Assembly: GCF_050948215.1 (NCBI RefSeq)
Contig: NC_135151.1
Span: 6,922,220-6,986,219, forward strand
Direction of reading: 5' to 3'
Source of the DNA: Halictus rubicundus
Taxonomy: Eukaryota; Arthropoda; Insecta; Hymenoptera; Halictidae
DNA: 64,000 nt
This document shows positions 58,460 through 64,000 of the stretch, piece after piece. Below the pieces are notes generated by a model that did not search any database, was not told the origin of the DNA, and worked only from the letters and a program-made list of their open reading frames with translations. Position 1 is the stretch's first letter. Each line of letters opens with the position of its first letter. The position numbers and the translations under genes are program-made.

Positions 58460-60320
58460 TATAATTCTTCTTAAAGGAAGAAGAATAAGAAGAGGAATCT
58501 GCTCAGACTAAAAATCCCCTCGTTCCACCCAAGAGTCAGCAAACCGTAATAATCATCAGGTCGATCGTCCGCGTGGCGCGGTCGATCTCTTCAGCAAAGA
58601 AATGGCTCTGTCTTCGCTGATGGTGGAAAGAGGATTCCTCAAGGATCGAGAGGAATTCGTTCCGCGGGATCTGCAGGAGCGCAGCAGCCGCCGCTGCTCG
58701 CTCGCAGTCAGCTTTGTTCTTCTTAGGTCAGGGGATGCACGTTGACGTAGAGTCAATAAAACTGCGAGGTTCTCCAAGATGGTTACCTTAGGGGGGCCGG
58801 AGGCGGGCTGTCGGCTCTCGTTCCGCTTCGAAGAGGGGATCCGATCGTCGGCTACTCTCCCGCGGATCGACCAGAGGAAAAGATTCGCGAGCGGAATATC
58901 AGCGTCGCTGGGGCACCGTGCGCGCGCGTGAAAGAGAGAGAGAGAGAGAGAGTTGGTGGACTCGGGGGATTAATTGTTCGCCGCTGTTAAGTAATTGGCC
59001 GGTCGATTATGGTACATTATATTCACCTCGGGACGCCTAAGGAGTCCGTATCCGGTGGAGATGAAGACATTACCGGCTCGGCTCGGCTCGGCGAGCAGGC
59101 CGAACGGTATTTTTACGAGCGGCTCGTAAAGTTAACGAGGACCGAAGCCGGCCAGAAAGAGAGAAACCAGCGTTCCACCGATGCTCGGTGGCTCGCCTCC
59201 ATTTTTTATTGCTCCGACGTGTTCTGGCCACGGTGTGTTCCCAACGAGATGCGCTTCTTCTTCGATACTCGCCGATCCTCTCGCTTCAACTCGCTCCAAC
59301 CAGCTCCTGTCCGCGCGGACCGCATTTTCCGTGGATCGTTCAGCACCTGCGCCAGGCGAAACTGAATTTGCCTACCTGACACCGACGCCCGTCGACACCG
59401 CTGCTCTCTACATTCTCTTTCTCTTTCACCGGCACTGTGTTCTCCCGCAGACCGAACTTAATAACTTCATTCCGAGCGGAATACCGGCCGGTGACAAACG
59501 TTACTGCTCCGATTCAATTAACCTGTTCGCACGTCCACGGCCGACGGTAAAAATTCCGCGAGACCCGGACAATTTATCCGCAGAATCTACACTCAACCGC
59601 CGCGATTTATCGACGAGATTAGTAGACTGTGTGGGTCTCGTTGCTTTGCGCCGGGTTTTGTTTGTCTGTTGAGCCGAGTGTGTTTTAGAGGTGTGCTGTG
59701 ATCGACGAGATTTGATGCGGAGGAACGTCCACCATTTTTCATACCACGATGTTCATATCGATTGCGTGTAAAACCGTGATCGTTGTTAAAAAACCCTTCA
59801 GACTCTAACCGTTTCGCTTTGTTCGTTTCAGCACGAGCACTCACGATCAAGAGGCGAAGCTGTGTACACATTTCCTGTTGCTAGGTAAGCGATTTCTTCC
59901 AAATATATCTGCAATTTTATATATTCGTCTGAAATATGAAACTGTGAATTAAATAGAACCGGCCCTTGGCAGACGGGAAATGATTTTTCTCTGATTACGA
60001 TATCGCAGTTTTAAATGCTCGTTTCGAATATGAAACCACGAATGAAATACATTATGTTTTCACTGGCATTTGTCGCTTCTTCGTTTTTTCAATAATCGGC
60101 CTACTTGTTCACAATGTTAGAGACTGCACGCCTTAACCCTCAACGTCGCCAATTCCTCCGGACCGATTAGTCGTGACTAACAATAAACTACGAGCGGAGG
60201 TAGGTAAACGAAGGTTCGCTGATCTCGCATAAATTAGTAGGTGTGTCCTGAGTAACCGACAACTGTCGTCGAACATACCATCATTGATGGAGCAGATGCT
60301 CGTCGAGCATAATGCTCAGT
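58460..60320. other. no accepted gene; candidate exon at 58560-58735; (GA)n at 58936-58953
   Basis: GC-rich from 58560 to 59660. Two competing protein-like readings occur near 58560-58735 (see findings). The 163-codon frame at 59181-59672 has no domain. Confidence 0.4.
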
Positions 60321-60332
60321 GACAGTCAGTAA

Positions 60333-60660
60333 CATTCGTTCGATCGACGTTCCAGACGGATTCCCGGCTGAAAAATTGCTGGTTGCGAGGGAACATGAAA
60401 GGACCACGGCAATTATTAACAAAACTATCACGGGAACTTGCAAGCCGAGCAGCCGAGTATTTCACAGAATGAACGTTCATCGAATCGATGCTCCACGCGC
60501 GGGCTCGGTTTCTCCGCGGAAGGATCGTTGCTTCCGTAAAACGGCCGTTTCCGAAAAATGGCTCTGCGCGAAGGGAACACGGAAGGATCGCGGCAATTAT
60601 TGACGAATTATCTGGGAACGCGCGAGCCGAGCAGTCGAGGGTTTTACAGGCGAAAGAAAC
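60333..60660. repeat. tandem duplication, unit about 185-190 bp
   Basis: CGGCAATTATTAACAAAACTATC...GCCGAGCAGCCGAG near 60398-60453 and CGGCAATTATTGACGAATTATC...GCCGAGCAGTCGAG near 60586-60640 align together with their flanks (GCTGAAAAATTGC / CCGAAAAATGGC; GAGGGAACATG / AAGGGAACACG). Confidence 0.75.
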
Positions 60661-61638
60661 AGCTGTTACGAGTTAATCTGCGGCGGCTAACGAGCTCGAA
60701 AGAGCGCCATTTCTTCGTGACGGTCGTTACATCTTGCCCGATACCGAGGCGCTCCCTCTTATTTCACCGGCGCGGCGGAACGCTCGGATAACGCCCGAGA
60801 TACCGGGCAATCTTGCGAGAGCGTTCTTTCGGTCACCTCGGACATCAACGAGCTGCGATTAACGTCATCGTGCTCGAGCCCGGTCCACGGAAAAAACCGA
60901 AAATCGCCGCGAAATTGACTCGTAAACGGGTTTTAGTGCGTCCGCCGGTCGACGCCGTCGTTACTCTCCGATTTCGAGCCGGTGTCTCTGCAAATCGACG
61001 CTTGTTCGCGAACATCTCTCGCGACCCGGCATTTTCATTTCGATGAAATTTTATTTCGACCGAAAACCACCGGTCTCTCCTCTTTTTAGCGTTCGAACGC
61101 TACCTTGCAATCGTGTCAGCAGAACTTACTCTATTATTCATTTGTTTCATTGGCATCGCTATTGAATTTCCACTGCTGCACTTCTTTTTGTAAAATCTTG
61201 CCTCTTCTGTCGACGAGCATTGACGAATGGAGAATTAGATCGGTTCTAAATGCACGATAATCGTCGCGCTAATTTAGGACCGTAAGGGCTGATCAACGAA
61301 AGGAGGAAATTAATTTTGAGTTGCCTTCGTTTGCTGAAGTACATGATCTCTGTAAAAACATTTGGTCGATATGTATAGATTGTGCTGTAACTTGCGCAGC
61401 AACGATTGTTACTGCTGAAATTATATTTGTATTATATTATAATGCGCGCGTTTTATTGTACGTGCTCGTCACGTTTCGCGCCTTGCAGCGACACCTGCCA
61501 GTAGCGTACAAGGCGTGCTCAGAGTTCTCTTACTCTCTCTCTTGTAGCCAAGTGCGGTGTGTATAAAAGTATAGTTAAAGCTCTTTCGTTGTGTAAAATA
61601 CATTTACTTGTCAGGTGTGTCTGTGAGTATATATATAT
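60661..61638. other. no gene recognised
   Basis: CpG-rich to about 61080, AT-richer after. No exon context was found. Confidence 0.45.
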
Positions 61639-62557
61639 ACAGGATGAGTCACCTAACGTTCGCACCTCAAATATCTTTGTTGTTTCTAGAGATACGTAAA
61701 ATATGGTAAGAACAAAGTTGAATGGTACAATGGGGCTGACACGATGCAAAAAAAATTTTGTTTTTATGTAATTTTTTTGGAGATATCAAGGTCACCTTGA
61801 CTTTTTTAAATGGAACCACCCTTTTTTAAACACCTACAATGATAGTCCCTTTCATTAGGAATTCAGTGACTATGATTAGTCCAAGATCATTCAAGGTCAA
61901 GGACAGAAAAAACGTATAAAACTAAAATATGGAAGCAGAATACGTTTATCACGGTTGAGACTTGTAGGAAATAGTAAACATACTATGGTCGTAGTTAAAG
62001 TAAACATACTAAGGTCCTTCAATATTATTCAGCATTCTTATTTACTATCAGTATGTTTCCAAACGCGATTCCGCTATGTTATATTCGATGACTGAAAAGT
62101 GTGATATGATCACGATTTACTGTGAATGTAGAAAAAATGCAGTGCAGGCCTACTTTATGAAGAAAGGTACCCCGAGCGAAACACTCCTTCTAGACAGACT
62201 TTCATTAATACGTACAGGTTGTTTCGAAGTACTCGAAGTGTACATGCAAGACAGCACAAACGGAAGAATCCCACGAGTTATGAAAACAATGAAATTAATA
62301 TTTTAGCAGCTATAGCTGTCAATTCTCACGTGAGTACGAGAAAAATTTCCCGGGAAGCAGGTATAAGTCAAAGTAGCGTAATACGAATTCTGGCCCGACA
62401 TAAATTTCATCCGTTCCACATATCGCTCCATCAAGAATTGCACGGGAATGATTTTCAAAATAGAATTAACTTTTGTCAATGGGGATTGCTTCAAAATCAT
62501 TCATTTTTATTCATTATATATATATATTCCGTTAAATGGCGGCTAAAGACATTCTAA
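61639..62557 (+). mobile_element. decayed Tc1/mariner-superfamily transposon, 5' part only
   Basis: It starts with TACAGGATGAGTCACCTAAC after a TA repeat. A leader follows, then broken transposase frames at 62076-62306 and 62219-62557. No matching right terminal repeat was found, so the 3' part is missing. Confidence 0.75.
62076..62557 (+). pseudogene. transposase fragment (N-terminal helix-turn-helix type), frameshifted
   Basis: Frame 1 reads DMITIYCECRKNAVQAYF then a degraded segment. It shifts to frame 3 at about 62219, which reads NILAAIAVNSHVSTRKISRE, AGISQSSVIRILARHKFHPF and HELHGNDFQNRINFCQW-like sequence. This order (short N-terminal domain, HTH, HKFHPFHISLHQEL linker) is typical of a Tc1/mariner-like lineage abundant in ants and bees. 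At least one frameshift and the lack of the catalytic half show it is dead. Confidence 0.85.
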
Positions 62558-63487
62558 CCGAGAGTATTGTTACTCTATACTGTTCTCACAGCTGCTACAG
62601 TTAAATTGTTATCATCATTATTGTATAGATTTCTTCAACGGAAACAGGTCTGAAAGATTAAAAATGCACCATTTCGGCAATATCGCACGGGAACGAAGTA
62701 CAGCTAGCAATAGCTCGAACCAACATTAATCTAATACTTTACTGCAAGGACTTCAACTGCATTTGGTCAACAGAAATGCAACAAGAAAGAAAGTTGCTCA
62801 CCGATAAATGAACACACACAGGGAAATCATCAGCGGAAAGACAAAGCGAGGTTGCTACGTTGACGAAAAGTTACGATTGCGTTAAGATCAACTTAATTCG
62901 ATTGTTACTTCGCTAGGTAAAGTGACGAGCCGAACCCTGACGACTTCACGTGACAGTTGACTTCCTCGTAAACACGGTATAAAGTGTACCCGACGCTATT
63001 TTATGTATCGAAGTACAGTGTTTCATTTCGTGTCGCTTTCTCGGCCGCGAATTTCCGCATAAAAAATTCAACCAGGTGTGAAGTATCAGATGTTCAATTT
63101 CACCGTAGGTGGATCTTTGAACGTCTATCGCAGTATTGCCGTGCGACAGCGCTGTACAGTAGAATTGACCATTGGGCATGTGTCAGGCAGCCCAGGCCTG
63201 CGAGACTCCTCCTCTTTGCTAACCGTTACGCGGTAGGGGAGTTCGCGATTGTGCGAGTACGTTGCCACTGTCTGTCCGGTTGGTCTGTTTGCCAGCGAAT
63301 TCCCTATCAATTTTTCATGGTACGAGCCAGTCACCATAGCTCTCGATTCTCATTAACTCATTTCTCACCGATCACTCGGCCGCAAATGCTTCCCCGTCAC
63401 CGTGGGAATATAAACGTAATTTTTCCTATGCCTGTAGAAATGTGAAACTTTGCGAAAGCGTAATAGGGTAATTAATTAAACCTAGTC
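62558..63487. other. no gene recognised
   Basis: Mixed composition. Frames at 62984-63445 have no domain or splice context. Confidence 0.45.
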
Positions 63488-63695
63488 ACTAGCATGTGGA
63501 TCTTTATGCAAAATAAACATTTTCCGGAATTGATTGTAAGAAACAGGAACCAAATACAAATGTCTTCCACTCTTTACAAAATTCTACAGAATGAAAAGTA
63601 ATGTAACGACATCCTTAAATTTTTGTAATCTCTTCACTGTGCTGAAATTTGACACACTCGTTTTCCCCATAAATGCATAATGTCCGCAGTCTACT
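63488..63695 (+). repeat. dispersed repeat family I, copy
   Basis: GTGGATCTTTATGCAAAATAA at the left, ATAAATGCATAATGTCCGCA and GTCTAC at the right; same plan as 19053-19250. Confidence 0.75.
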
Positions 63696-63796
63696 AACAA
63701 CATTCTTTAGTTTCATCACATTAGCATTAAACAATATTTATTTTATCTGTTAGATCCGTTTGTTGAACATTAAAGATGTTCATTTCTTTTTTTTCT

Positions 63797-63967
63797 AACC
63801 CTTCGCACTCGAACGTTTTATGAACAAAAATGAAACGTATTTACTCGCAACACACTGAAGTTTTCCGCAAGTTTGTTAAGTAGAAACGAATGGGGTAACG
63901 TAAGAATTTATGGCGAAGTCGTTCATGGTGGCGCCTCGAAGTCGGCGCCACTCGAGCGCAAAGGGTT
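63797..63967. mobile_element. miniature inverted-repeat element, family K
   Basis: AACCCTTCGCACTCGAACG at the left and CTCGAGCGCAAAGGGTT at the right are inverse. An inner GGCGCC...GGCGCC palindrome lies next to the right end. Fragments occur at 23911 and 38762-38902. Confidence 0.75.
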
Positions 63968-64000
63968 GAAATGGTGAAATTGGTTAAAAAATTGATCGGA

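Noticed and set aside
60234..60443. Apparent signal peptide (MQVPVIVLLIIAVVLSCSLA) on the minus strand
   Set aside because: The first codon is TTG, there is no upstream ATG or promoter, and the region belongs to a tandem duplication with no conserved frame in the second unit.
1..64000. tRNA and rRNA genes
   Set aside because: No cloverleaf with A and B boxes or rRNA core sequence was recognised by eye; a covariance-model scan would be needed to exclude a tRNA.

Overview
This is a eukaryotic, intron-bearing, transposon-rich window with strongly uneven base composition: AT-rich stretches alternate with GC-rich islands and long (CT)n or (GA)n microsatellites. Three things point to an aculeate hymenopteran, most likely a bee. 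These are a cluster of short secreted peptides resembling secapin (a bee-venom and immune peptide family), an internally deleted mariner element with a D-E-T-rich helix-turn-helix N terminus of the kind common in ants and bees, and many TTAA- or TA-flanked miniature elements. The species is an inference; no assignment below Aculeata is claimed.

The one large gene is a complete-looking eyegone (Pax family) gene on the minus strand, in five coding exons spanning 42564-52118. It encodes about 464 residues: a very short N terminus that replaces most of the PAI half of the paired domain, an intact RED half, an Ala-rich linker, a Ser50 PAX homeodomain split by an intron between positions 46 and 47, and a Pro-rich, acidic tail. 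All four introns obey GT-AG, and the phases join without a frameshift. About 34 kb away, between 4858 and 8583, lie three small minus-strand genes, each with a signal peptide and a C-terminal Cys-Pro-Pro-like two-cysteine loop. I read them as a secapin-like tandem array. One of them ends exactly at the edge of a palindromic mobile element.

Layout: 1-4600, AT-rich, repeats only; 4640-8600, secapin-like cluster interrupted by inverted-repeat elements (5474-6414); 8600-20000, gene-poor with GC islands and microsatellites; 20160-28970, several miniature elements and a GC/CT-rich island (21-23 kb); 29-42 kb, gene-poor, with a 600 bp element present twice in opposite orientation (31677-32280 and 34903-35485), a 500 bp polypurine tract and a 970 bp transposon; 42.5-52.1 kb, eyegone; 52.1-64 kb, upstream flank with a deleted mariner (57877-58459), a decayed Tc1/mariner-superfamily transposase (61639-62557), tandem duplications and miniature elements.

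No rRNA, confident tRNA, CRISPR array or bacterial-type operon was seen. Most long open frames in GC-rich or microsatellite DNA lack ATG starts, homology or splice context, and I treat them as non-coding.
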